The notes under the pieces were generated by a model. The model was not told where the DNA came from and did not search any database. It worked only from the letters and a program-made list of their open reading frames with translations. From assembly GCF_012843875.1 (NCBI RefSeq), contig NZ_JABAFY010000001.1:62001-126000 (forward strand): DNA of 64,000 nt, written 5' to 3'. Shown piece by piece: positions 27,040 to 33,878 of the stretch (positions are counted from its first letter, which is position 1; every line of letters starts with the position of its first letter). The translations under genes and the position numbers were made by a program. This stretch comes from Desulfovibrio piger (lineage in GTDB: Bacteria; Desulfobacterota; Desulfovibrionia; Desulfovibrionales; Desulfovibrionaceae).

Positions 27040-27578
27040 AACTGGCACTCTATCCCGGCACTTTCGACCCCCTGACCAATGGGCATCTGGCCCTCATCCG
27101 CCGCGGCCTGGCCGTCTTCGACCAGATCGTGGTGGCCGTGGCCGACAATACGCCCAAGTTCCCCCTCTTCTCCCAGGAAGAGCGCGTGGCCATGGCCCGC
27201 GAGGCCGTGGGCGACGACGACCGCATCCTGGTGGAACCCTTCACCGGCCTGACCGTGGAATATGCGGCCAAGCGCGGGGCCTGTGCCATCCTGCGCGGTC
27301 TGCGCGCCGTCTCGGACTTCGAATACGAATTCCAGCTGGCCCTCATGAACCGCCGCCTGCAGCGCGACATCCAGACCGTGTTCCTGATGACCGACTACCA
27401 GTGGCTGTTCATCAGCTCCACCATCGTCAAGGCCGCGGCCAGCCACGGCGCCGACATCGTGGGCCTGGTGCCCGAGAACGTGCGCCTGCGCCTGATGGAA
27501 AAGTACCAGCGCGGCGAAGTGCGTCAGGCCACCCCCTGCCTCTCCGCCCCCTACGGCGGCTTCCGCGTCAACAAATAA
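27036..27578 (+). CDS. coaD: Phosphopantetheine adenylyltransferase
   Basis: Transfers AMP to 4'-phosphopantetheine, the fourth step of coenzyme A synthesis. The 180-residue protein has the nucleotidyltransferase motif GTFDPLTNGH, AAKRGACAILRGLRAVSDFEYE, and ISSTIVK near the C-terminus. I took the ATG at 27036, which gives the standard MKLALYPGTF opening and overlaps the rsmD stop (ATGA); an in-frame ATG four codons earlier is possible. Confidence 0.94.
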   Translation: MKLALYPGTFDPLTNGHLALIRRGLAVFDQIVVAVADNTPKFPLFSQEERVAMAREAVGDDDRILVEPFTGLTVEYAAKRGACAILRGLRAVSDFEYEFQLALMNRRLQRDIQTVFLMTDYQWLFISSTIVKAAASHGADIVGLVPENVRLRLMEKYQRGEVRQATPCLSAPYGGFRVNK

Positions 27579-27579
27579 G

Positions 27580-28494
27580 ATGGCCGCGCCCCTGCCCGTC
27601 ATCTGTCTGGCCGGCCCCACGGGCTGCGGCAAGACCGCTGCGGCCCTGGCCCTGGCCGAAGCCCTGGGCGGCGAGGTCATCAACGCAGACTCCCGCCAGG
27701 TCTACAGCGATTTTCCGCTCATCACGGCCCAGCCCTCGCCCGAGGAACAGGCCTGCTGTCCGCATCACCTGTACGGCTTTCTGCCCACGGAACAGAAGAT
27801 CAGCGCCGGCCGCTGGGCCGACCAGGCCGTGGCCGAGGCAAAGGCCGTGCTGGCCCGGGGCCATGTGCCCCTGCTGGTGGGCGGCACCGGCCTGTACTTC
27901 CAGGCCCTGCTGCACGGCATCGCCGAGATACCGGCCATCGATCCGGCCATCACCGCCGCCCTCACGGCCCGGCTGGCCGAGGAGGGCCCGGCGGCCCTCC
28001 ATGCCGAACTGGCCGCCAAAGATCCCGCCTACGCGGCCCGCATCCATCCCAATGACCGCCAGCGCATCGTGCGTGCCCTGGAAGTGCTGGCCGGCACCGG
28101 CCATACCTTCAGCTGGTGGCACGAGCACGGCATGCCCGAACCGCCCTGCGCCGGGCCCTTGCTGGTGCTGGACATGGAGCTGGATGCCCTGACGCCCCGC
28201 CTGGCCCGCCGCATCGACCTGATGCTGGAACAGGGGGCCCTGGACGAGGCCCGCGCCGCCCGGCGGCGCTGTGACGATGCCGCGGCCCCCGGCTGGTCCG
28301 GCATCGGCTGCGCCGAAGTGCTGGCCCATCTGCGCGGCGAGCTTTCCCTGGAGGAATGCCGCCGCCTCTGGCTGCACAACACCCGCGCCTATGCCAAGCG
28401 CCAGCGCACCTGGTTCCGGGCCCGCAGCGAGGCCCGCTTCTTCGCCCCGCAGGATCTGGACGGCCTGCTGGCGGCCGCCCGGCAGGCCTGCTGA
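27580..28494 (+). CDS. miaA: tRNA dimethylallyltransferase
   Basis: Adds a dimethylallyl group to A37 of tRNAs reading UNN codons. The 304-residue protein has the P-loop GPTGCGKT, the conserved INADSRQVYSDF, GGTGLYFQALLHG and the C-terminal TRAYAKRQRTWFR. The start lies one base after the coaD stop, so rsmD-coaD-miaA form one coupled unit. The ribosome binding site is within coaD. No terminator with a T tract is obvious after it. Confidence 0.95.
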   Translation: MAAPLPVICLAGPTGCGKTAAALALAEALGGEVINADSRQVYSDFPLITAQPSPEEQACCPHHLYGFLPTEQKISAGRWADQAVAEAKAVLARGHVPLLVGGTGLYFQALLHGIAEIPAIDPAITAALTARLAEEGPAALHAELAAKDPAYAARIHPNDRQRIVRALEVLAGTGHTFSWWHEHGMPEPPCAGPLLVLDMELDALTPRLARRIDLMLEQGALDEARAARRRCDDAAAPGWSGIGCAEVLAHLRGELSLEECRRLWLHNTRAYAKRQRTWFRARSEARFFAPQDLDGLLAAARQAC

Positions 28495-28849
28495 ACCGGG
28501 GCGGGCGGACGCCCGCTCTCCCCTCCCCAGCCGGCAGACAGATCACGGCACCATGCCCGGCACGGCCGCGGTATGGTGCTTTTTTCATGCCCGTACGGAG
28601 GTCCTTCCCCGCAGAGAGCAGGGCCCGGCCTCTGGAGCCCCCTTTTTGACGCGTGTCACAAGAGATTTCTCAAAATATTTCTTGACATCCCGCCCGTTCT
28701 CCCCTCCCACCCGCTCCCGCCTTCTTTGCCTGATCCGTTCCCGAAACAGGGCCAGCCGCAAGGATTTTTCCCGCCGCGGTCCCCTTTTTCTCCAGCCCGG
28801 ATGCCCCAATACCAGCGTACAAGTAAGCTTTTCTGCTCGCGACCTCCCC

Positions 28850-28878
28850 TTGACGTGGCCTTGTGCCTGCGATAACTT
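28850..28878 (+). promoter_or_regulatory. Candidate sigma-70 promoter for nhcABCD
   Basis: TTGACG, 17 bp, TAACTT, about 100 bp upstream of nhcA. It is immediately followed by the inverted repeat CACAC-N7-GTGTG at the expected start of transcription. Confidence 0.5.
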
Positions 28879-28880
28879 GC

Positions 28881-28897
28881 CACACATTATTGGTGTG
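28881..28897. promoter_or_regulatory. Inverted repeat at the nhc transcription start, possible operator
   Basis: CACAC-ATTATTG-GTGTG. Its place over the expected start site would allow a repressor to block transcription. No regulator can be named. Confidence 0.35.
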
Positions 28898-28979
28898 TTT
28901 GGCTCATGAGAGCCGGAGGACGCCCGCGGCTCCACGCTGCGGGAGAATGGGGAAAAGTCTGTTTCAAAAGGACGAGCAC

Positions 28980-29966
28980 ATGAGGAACGGTAAAGCACTG
29001 CTTTTGGCGGCGGTGATTGCCTTGGCCGGCGTGGCCTGTCTGATGCTTCCCGAAGCCAACCGCGCTGTGGCGGTGGGTCTGGAAGAATCCGACGCGGAAA
29101 TGCCTAATGCCACGGTTCTCTTTCCGGTCAGCGAAAAGCCCAATCCCAAGGGCGCCAGCATGACGCCGGTGACATTCAACCATCAGGCTCACGTCGACAA
29201 AATCGACGATTGCACGGCCTGTCATCACACGGGCGACATGGTGGCCTGTAGCACCTGTCATACCGTGGAAGGCAAAGCCGAGGGCAACTTCATCAACCTT
29301 GAGCGCGCCATGCACGCCACCAAGATTGCCCCGCGCAAGGATGGCGTCACGCCCAAGAGCTGTGTGAGCTGCCACGAAGAGCAGTACAAGGAACGCCGCG
29401 AATGCGCCGGCTGCCACGAGATCGTCACTCCCAAGCGTGACGACCAGTGGTGCGGCGTCTGCCACGTGGTCACCTCCAAGATGACCCCCGAACAGTACCA
29501 GCTGGGCGTGGCCGGCAAGCTGTCCGCCGAGGACCGCGTCGCCCTGGCCGAAGCCACCATCGCCGAACGCAAGCCCGTGGACTACCTGGCCCCCGAAGCC
29601 TGCCCCTACAAGGTGGAGATCGGCAGCCTGTCCGACAAGTTCGAGCCCAACCTCTTCAACCATCGTCGTCACGTCTCTTCGCTCATGAAGCGCATTGAAG
29701 GCGACAATCTGGCCAAGGCGTTCCACAGCGAACCCGAGATCCTGTGCGCCACCTGTCACCATCGCAGCCCCCTGTCGGCCACTCCGCCCAAGTGCGGCAG
29801 CTGCCACTCCGCCAAGATCGATCCCCGCGTGCCCGAGCGTCCCACGCTGAAGGCCGCGTATCATCTGCAGTGCATGGGTTGCCATGACGGCATGGACGTT
29901 GCCCGTCCCCTCGATACGTCCTGCGCGTCCTGCCACAAGCCGCGTGCGACCGAGAACGCCAACTAG
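28980..29966 (+). CDS. nhcA: Nine-haem cytochrome c
   Basis: A periplasmic electron carrier that takes electrons from type I cytochrome c3 and hydrogenase and hands them to the membrane NhcBCD subunits. The 328-residue precursor has a signal peptide (first ~30 residues) and exactly nine CxxCH sites, at C78, C90, C128, C142, C158, C256, C272, C298 and C315. They fall into a first group of five and a second group of four split by about 95 residues, matching the two tetrahaem-c3-like domains plus isolated haem known for the D. desulfuricans ATCC 27774 protein. The ATG at 28980 sits behind AAGGA. First gene of nhcABCD. Confidence 0.95.
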   Translation: MRNGKALLLAAVIALAGVACLMLPEANRAVAVGLEESDAEMPNATVLFPVSEKPNPKGASMTPVTFNHQAHVDKIDDCTACHHTGDMVACSTCHTVEGKAEGNFINLERAMHATKIAPRKDGVTPKSCVSCHEEQYKERRECAGCHEIVTPKRDDQWCGVCHVVTSKMTPEQYQLGVAGKLSAEDRVALAEATIAERKPVDYLAPEACPYKVEIGSLSDKFEPNLFNHRRHVSSLMKRIEGDNLAKAFHSEPEILCATCHHRSPLSATPPKCGSCHSAKIDPRVPERPTLKAAYHLQCMGCHDGMDVARPLDTSCASCHKPRATENAN

Positions 29967-29981
29967 CTGGAGAGTACGATT

Positions 29982-31103
29982 ATGGATCGTAGAAAATTTC
30001 TGACCATCCTGGGCAGCGCTGGCGTCGCTTCCGCATTGGGCACGGCACAAGTGGCCAAGGCCGGCGGCACCCATATGTTCCCTTACTATGAAGACAGCTA
30101 CGGCGTCCTGCACGATACCACCCGCTGCATCGGCTGCCGCAGCTGCGAAGAGGCTTGCAACAAGGTCAACAACCTGCCCAAGCCCGAAAAGCCCTTCACC
30201 GACCTTTCCGTCTGTGACAAGCATCGTCGTACCTCCGCCGATGCCTGGACGGTGGTCAACAAGTACGAAGTGGGCGGCAAGCCCGTGTTCCGCAAGCTGC
30301 AGTGCTTCCACTGCAACGACCCGGCCTGTGCCTCCGCCTGTTTCGCCAAATGCTTCCAGAAGCAGCCTGACGGCAGCGTGACCTACGACGGTTCCCAGTG
30401 CGTGGGCTGCCGTTACTGCATGATCGCCTGCCCCTTCTATGTGCCCGGCTTCGAATACGACGAGGCCTGGGACCCGTTGGTCCAGAAGTGCACCTTCTGC
30501 GAACCCCGCCTGAAGGAAGGCAAGCTGCCCGGCTGTGTGGAAGCCTGCCCCATGGACGCCCTGACCTTCGGCCGCCGTTCCGACCTCATCAAGATCGCCC
30601 GCAAGCGTATCGCCGAGAACCCCGGCAAATACGTGGACTACATCTATGGCGAATGGGACGCCGGCGGTACCGCCTGGATGGTCCTGGCTCCCAAGCCGAC
30701 CCCGTCGGCCGTCAAGGCCGCCGGTACGGCCGATGCCGGCCATACCTTCAAGGAACTGGGTCTGGACACCCACCTGGGCAACCGTCCCATGGGTGAACTG
30801 ACCTACGGCGCCCTGGGTGCCGTGCCCATGATCATCGCCTTCTGGCCCATCCTCTTCGGTGGCGCCTACGGCATGACCAAGCGTCGTGAGGCCATGAGCA
30901 AGGCCGCCCAGGAAAAGACCGTCCAGACCGCCAAGGAAGATGTGACGGCCGCCATGGACGCCGCTGTGCGCAGCATCGAGCAGAATCAGGGTCCCGTGGC
31001 CGCCGATGAGGCCCGCAAGGCCATGATCCAGGCCCTCAAGGCCCGTGAAGCTCAAAACGGCTGCGACGGCTGCTGCGGCTGCAAGCACGGGGAGGATAAG
31101 TAA
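29982..31103 (+). CDS. nhcB: Periplasmic iron-sulfur subunit of the nine-haem cytochrome complex
   Basis: A 373-residue HmcB-like protein. It opens with a twin-arginine signal (MDRRKFLTILGSAGVASALG), so it is exported folded. Four [4Fe-4S] sites are visible: C49/52/55/59, C108/111/116/120, C140/143/146/150 and C170/173/185/189. A single membrane segment follows (LTYGALGAVPMIIAFWPILFGGAYG, about 268-292), then a helical charged tail that ends in an unusual cysteine cluster (CDGCCGCKHG). It relays electrons from NhcA to the membrane subunit NhcC. Its stop codon directly abuts the nhcC start. Confidence 0.92.
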   Translation: MDRRKFLTILGSAGVASALGTAQVAKAGGTHMFPYYEDSYGVLHDTTRCIGCRSCEEACNKVNNLPKPEKPFTDLSVCDKHRRTSADAWTVVNKYEVGGKPVFRKLQCFHCNDPACASACFAKCFQKQPDGSVTYDGSQCVGCRYCMIACPFYVPGFEYDEAWDPLVQKCTFCEPRLKEGKLPGCVEACPMDALTFGRRSDLIKIARKRIAENPGKYVDYIYGEWDAGGTAWMVLAPKPTPSAVKAAGTADAGHTFKELGLDTHLGNRPMGELTYGALGAVPMIIAFWPILFGGAYGMTKRREAMSKAAQEKTVQTAKEDVTAAMDAAVRSIEQNQGPVAADEARKAMIQALKAREAQNGCDGCCGCKHGEDK

Positions 31104-32318
31104 ATGTCCCAGCACCAAATCGTGATCCCCACCAAGGACAAACTGTTCAACCTTGGTGAGTTTTCCCTGCGTCGCCCCGGCAACATGATCACCGCGGTCA
31201 TCCTGGTCGTGGGCTTCGTACTGACCTTCATCCGCTTCACCCAGGGTATCGGCTCCATCACCAACCTGTCCGATACCATGCCCTGGGGCATGTGGATCGG
31301 CTTCGACCTGCTCTGCGGCGTGTGTCTGGCCGCCGGTGGTTACTTCACCACCGTGGCCTGCTACGTCATGGGCATGAAGCACTTCCATTCGGCCGTGCGC
31401 CCCGCTGTGACCACCGCCTTCCTGGGCTACGCCTTCGTGGTGTTCGCCCTGCTGTATGACCTTGGTCACCCGCTGCGTCTGCCCTACATGTTCTTCTTCC
31501 CCGGCACCACCTCCGTTCTGTTCGAAGTGGGTCTGTGCGTGGCTACCTACCTGACCGTGCTGTTCATCGAATTCTCGGTGGCTCCCATGGAATGGCTGTC
31601 CTGCAAGTTCCCCTTCCTCAAGAAGTGGCGCAAGGTCGTGGTGCGCTGCACCATCATCCTGACCATCTTCGGCGTGTGCCTGTCCACCCTGCACCAGTCC
31701 TCGCTGGGCGCCCTCTACCTGATCGCCCCCGGCAAGCTGCATCCGCTGTGGTACTCCCCCTTCATGCCCATGTTCTTCTTCGTCAGCTCCATGGCTGCCG
31801 GTTGCTCCATGGTCATCTTTGAAGGCATGTGGGCCCACAAGGGCGTGCACCACTACATGGACGAGACCCACCTGCGCGAAACTGACGAAGTGGTCTTCAG
31901 CTTCTCCAAGGCCGGTGCCTTCATCCTCTTCGGCTACTTCATGCTGAAGCTCATCGACATGCTGGTCCAGGCCAACCTGCCTTACCTCTGCACCGGTTAC
32001 GGTCTGTGGTGGCTGGTGGAAATGCTGTTCTTCGTGCTGACGCCCGCTCTGCTGTATGCCAAGGGCTCTCGCGACCGCAACATCAAGCTCTGCCGCTTCG
32101 CTTCCGCCAACGCCGTGCTGGGTATCGTCCTGAACCGTTTCAACGTGTCCATGATCGCCTTCAACTATGCCCTGCCCGCTGACGAGCGCTACTTCCCCAG
32201 CATCTGGGAAGTGTGCATCTCCATCTTCGTGGTGACCCTGATCGTGACCGTGTACCGCTTCATCGTCTATCACATGCCGGTGCTGTACGAACACCCCGAC
32301 TTCAAGGACGCCCACTAG
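31104..32318 (+). CDS. nhcC: NrfD/HmcC-like integral membrane subunit
   Basis: A 404-residue polytopic protein of the NrfD/PsrC family with about ten membrane helices, probably exchanging electrons with menaquinone or relaying across the membrane. Typical features are MPWGMWIGFDLLCGVCLAAGGYF, the HPLRLPYMFF loop, and a helix pair around EFSVAPMEWLSC. It follows nhcB without a gap, so the subunits are made together. The ribosome binding site AGGA lies in the end of nhcB. Confidence 0.92.
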   Translation: MSQHQIVIPTKDKLFNLGEFSLRRPGNMITAVILVVGFVLTFIRFTQGIGSITNLSDTMPWGMWIGFDLLCGVCLAAGGYFTTVACYVMGMKHFHSAVRPAVTTAFLGYAFVVFALLYDLGHPLRLPYMFFFPGTTSVLFEVGLCVATYLTVLFIEFSVAPMEWLSCKFPFLKKWRKVVVRCTIILTIFGVCLSTLHQSSLGALYLIAPGKLHPLWYSPFMPMFFFVSSMAAGCSMVIFEGMWAHKGVHHYMDETHLRETDEVVFSFSKAGAFILFGYFMLKLIDMLVQANLPYLCTGYGLWWLVEMLFFVLTPALLYAKGSRDRNIKLCRFASANAVLGIVLNRFNVSMIAFNYALPADERYFPSIWEVCISIFVVTLIVTVYRFIVYHMPVLYEHPDFKDAH

Positions 32319-32333
32319 GACAGGAGGAAAATC

Positions 32334-32489
32334 ATGGAATTCCATACCTTTTACGACTACTTCCTCTACACCAAGAACTGGGCCTACGTCATGATGTTCG
32401 TGACCCTGCCCGTCTACGTTCTCTACTGGAACACCATGCTGTTCCCCAAGAAGGGCCCCTGGCTCTTTGGTGACGACGACGAGCATTAG
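32334..32489 (+). CDS. nhcD: Small membrane subunit of the nine-haem cytochrome complex
   Basis: A 51-residue protein with one hydrophobic segment (NWAYVMMFVTLPVYVLYWNTMLF) and an acidic tail (DDDEH), matching HmcD-type small subunits in length and position. The ATG at 32334 has a strong AGGAGG and follows nhcC by 15 bp. It closes the operon; a strong terminator stands 25 bp later. No HmcE- or HmcF-like cytoplasmic subunit is present, as expected for the Nhc rather than the Hmc complex. Confidence 0.88.
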   Translation: MEFHTFYDYFLYTKNWAYVMMFVTLPVYVLYWNTMLFPKKGPWLFGDDDEH

Positions 32490-32513
32490 GCCGTACGCAA
32501 ACCACACAAACCG

Positions 32514-32543
32514 AAAGGGCGGGGGTGACCCCGCCCTTTTTCG
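32514..32543 (+). terminator. Intrinsic terminator of the nhc operon
   Basis: AAAGGGCGGGG / CCCCGCCCTTT stem with GTGA loop and five Ts. Confidence 0.88.
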
Positions 32544-32787
32544 TATCTGCGCTCCGGCGCTCGCCCGGGGAGTATTGCTCGCCCGGGAGCATGTTCCATC
32601 CGCCGGGCATCCCTCCCTTCCCCGCCATCCCCTTGCGGCTGCCCCGCCGGGCTGCTATGCTGTCGCCTGTCCGTGATCCGTCCCTGCCGGGGCATCCGCG
32701 CCTGCACGGCCGGCGCCCATGCGGCACCGGGCACGGCGGACACCACATCCCGCCCCCAGCGGGCGCAACTCCTGTACCGAGGATAGT

Positions 32788-33285
32788 ATGGACAAAGTGC
32801 TTGTCATGGGTATCGGCAACCTGCTCCTCACCGACGACGGTGTCGGCGTCCACGCCGCCCAGACCCTGGCCGGGGAATCCTGGCCCGAAAACGTCACCAT
32901 CATGGAAGCGGGTACCTTCACCCAGGATGTCTTCTATCTGTTCAAGGGCTTTGCCCATGTGCTCATCCTGGACATCGTCCATGGCCATGCCGGACCCGGC
33001 ACGGTCTATCATCTGACCGAGAACCAGCTGGTGGACAACGAGAAGCAGCGCCTCTCCATCCACGATATCGACCTGCTGGATTCCCTGCGCATGGCCGAGA
33101 TGCTCCACGGCTCCCGCCCCAACCTCACCGTCATGGGCATGGAGCCCGCGGACTACACCTCCTGGAGCATGGAGCTTTCCCCCGTCGTGCAGGAACGCTT
33201 CCCCGCCTATCTGGACGAGGTCCGCAAGGAGATCCTGCGCCTGTCCCGCCAATACGCCGGGAACGATCCCGACAGTACCTGTTAA
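32788..33285 (+). CDS. [NiFe] hydrogenase maturation endopeptidase
   Basis: A 165-residue HyaD/HybD/HoxM-type protease that clips the C-terminus of the hydrogenase large subunit after nickel insertion. The opening GIGNLLLTDDGVGVHA, LILDIVHGHAG and LSIHDIDLLDSL carry the nickel-sensing residues, but the first is D17 where HybD has glutamate (E16); the second (D) and third (H) are present. The ATG at 32788 is preceded by GAGG. It is 16 bp upstream of hypC. No hydrogenase structural gene is in the window; the nhc operon ahead is a likely electron acceptor for the mature enzyme. Confidence 0.9.
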   Translation: MDKVLVMGIGNLLLTDDGVGVHAAQTLAGESWPENVTIMEAGTFTQDVFYLFKGFAHVLILDIVHGHAGPGTVYHLTENQLVDNEKQRLSIHDIDLLDSLRMAEMLHGSRPNLTVMGMEPADYTSWSMELSPVVQERFPAYLDEVRKEILRLSRQYAGNDPDSTC

Positions 33286-33301
33286 CCATCGAGGAAGAGT
33301 C

Positions 33302-33553
33302 ATGTGTCTTGCCATTCCGGCCCAGGTGGTCGAACTCCAGGAACAGGGCATGGCCCGCGTGCGTGTGGGCGAAAGCCAGACCTACCTTACCGCTTCCATG
33401 CTCCTGCTGCCCGAGCCGCCCAAGGTCGGTGATTACGTCATCGTCCACGCGGGCTTCGCCCTGCACAGCCTCACCCCTGAGCAGGCCCAGGAGAGCCTGG
33501 CGGCCCTGCGCGAGGTGGCCGAGGCCATCGAAGGGCAGAAACCCCTGTTCTGA
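33302..33553 (+). CDS. hypC: Hydrogenase assembly chaperone HypC
   Basis: An 83-residue HypC/HybG-family chaperone with the defining N-terminal MCLAIPAQV, whose Cys2 binds the Fe(CN)2CO precursor with HypD. The beta-barrel core (ARVRVGESQTYLTASMLL, VGDYVIVHAGFALHSL) is intact. Coupled to the upstream protease gene with AGGAAG as ribosome binding site; a terminator follows at once. HypA, B, D, E and F are elsewhere. Confidence 0.95.
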   Translation: MCLAIPAQVVELQEQGMARVRVGESQTYLTASMLLLPEPPKVGDYVIVHAGFALHSLTPEQAQESLAALREVAEAIEGQKPLF

Positions 33554-33878
33554 TCCGCAGCGACAGCAAAGGGCTTTCCCGTGGGAAAGCCCTTTTCATC
33601 ATCCTGCAGCTGGGCCCGGCCATTCACCAGTACGCTCCCGCCCCCCTGTCCCCTCTCCGCCGTCCGCGGCCGTTTCCGCCAGCTTTCCCTGCCTCCGGCG
33701 GGGCCTTTGGCCCACCCGGAAAAGCCCGCATCCGCATGTGCCGGGCAGCGGCCGTGTCCCCGGCTGCGTTTTCCGGCGGAAAAGCGCGTCAGGGCGGCCT
33801 TTCCTGCTGCCCTTTCCTTGACTTTACAAACGTATTTGCCGAAACTTAGGCGCTTTTTACATTGCCTGAGGAGCCAGC
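33554..33878. other. Intergenic region upstream of ileS
   Basis: About 325 bp. After the hypC terminator I see no gene. A TTGACT near 33827 could be the -35 of the ileS promoter, but the -10 is unclear, and I see no T-box leader. Confidence 0.5.
33568..33597 (+). terminator. Intrinsic terminator downstream of hypC
   Basis: AAAGGGCTTTCC / GGAAAGCCCTTTT hairpin with CGTG loop. Confidence 0.85.

Larger units (their letters stand above)
28495..28979. other. Intergenic region upstream of the nhc operon
   Basis: About 485 bp. It contains a probable nhc promoter at 28850-28878, the inverted repeat at 28881-28897 and a GGCTC / GAGCC hairpin (28901-28914). The left part (28495-28840) is rich in pyrimidine runs and holds no gene I can support. 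Confidence 0.6.

Noticed and set aside
28887-32507. A very long open frame (about 1200 codons) on the minus strand across the nhc operon
   Set aside because: It is antisense to four genes with clear families, ribosome binding sites and haem or iron-sulfur motifs; its translation is His/Gly-rich and matches nothing. Such frames arise from GC-rich third positions.
33800-33878. A T-box leader before ileS
   Set aside because: No specifier stem or T-box sequence (TGGNACC type) is visible and the leader is too short.
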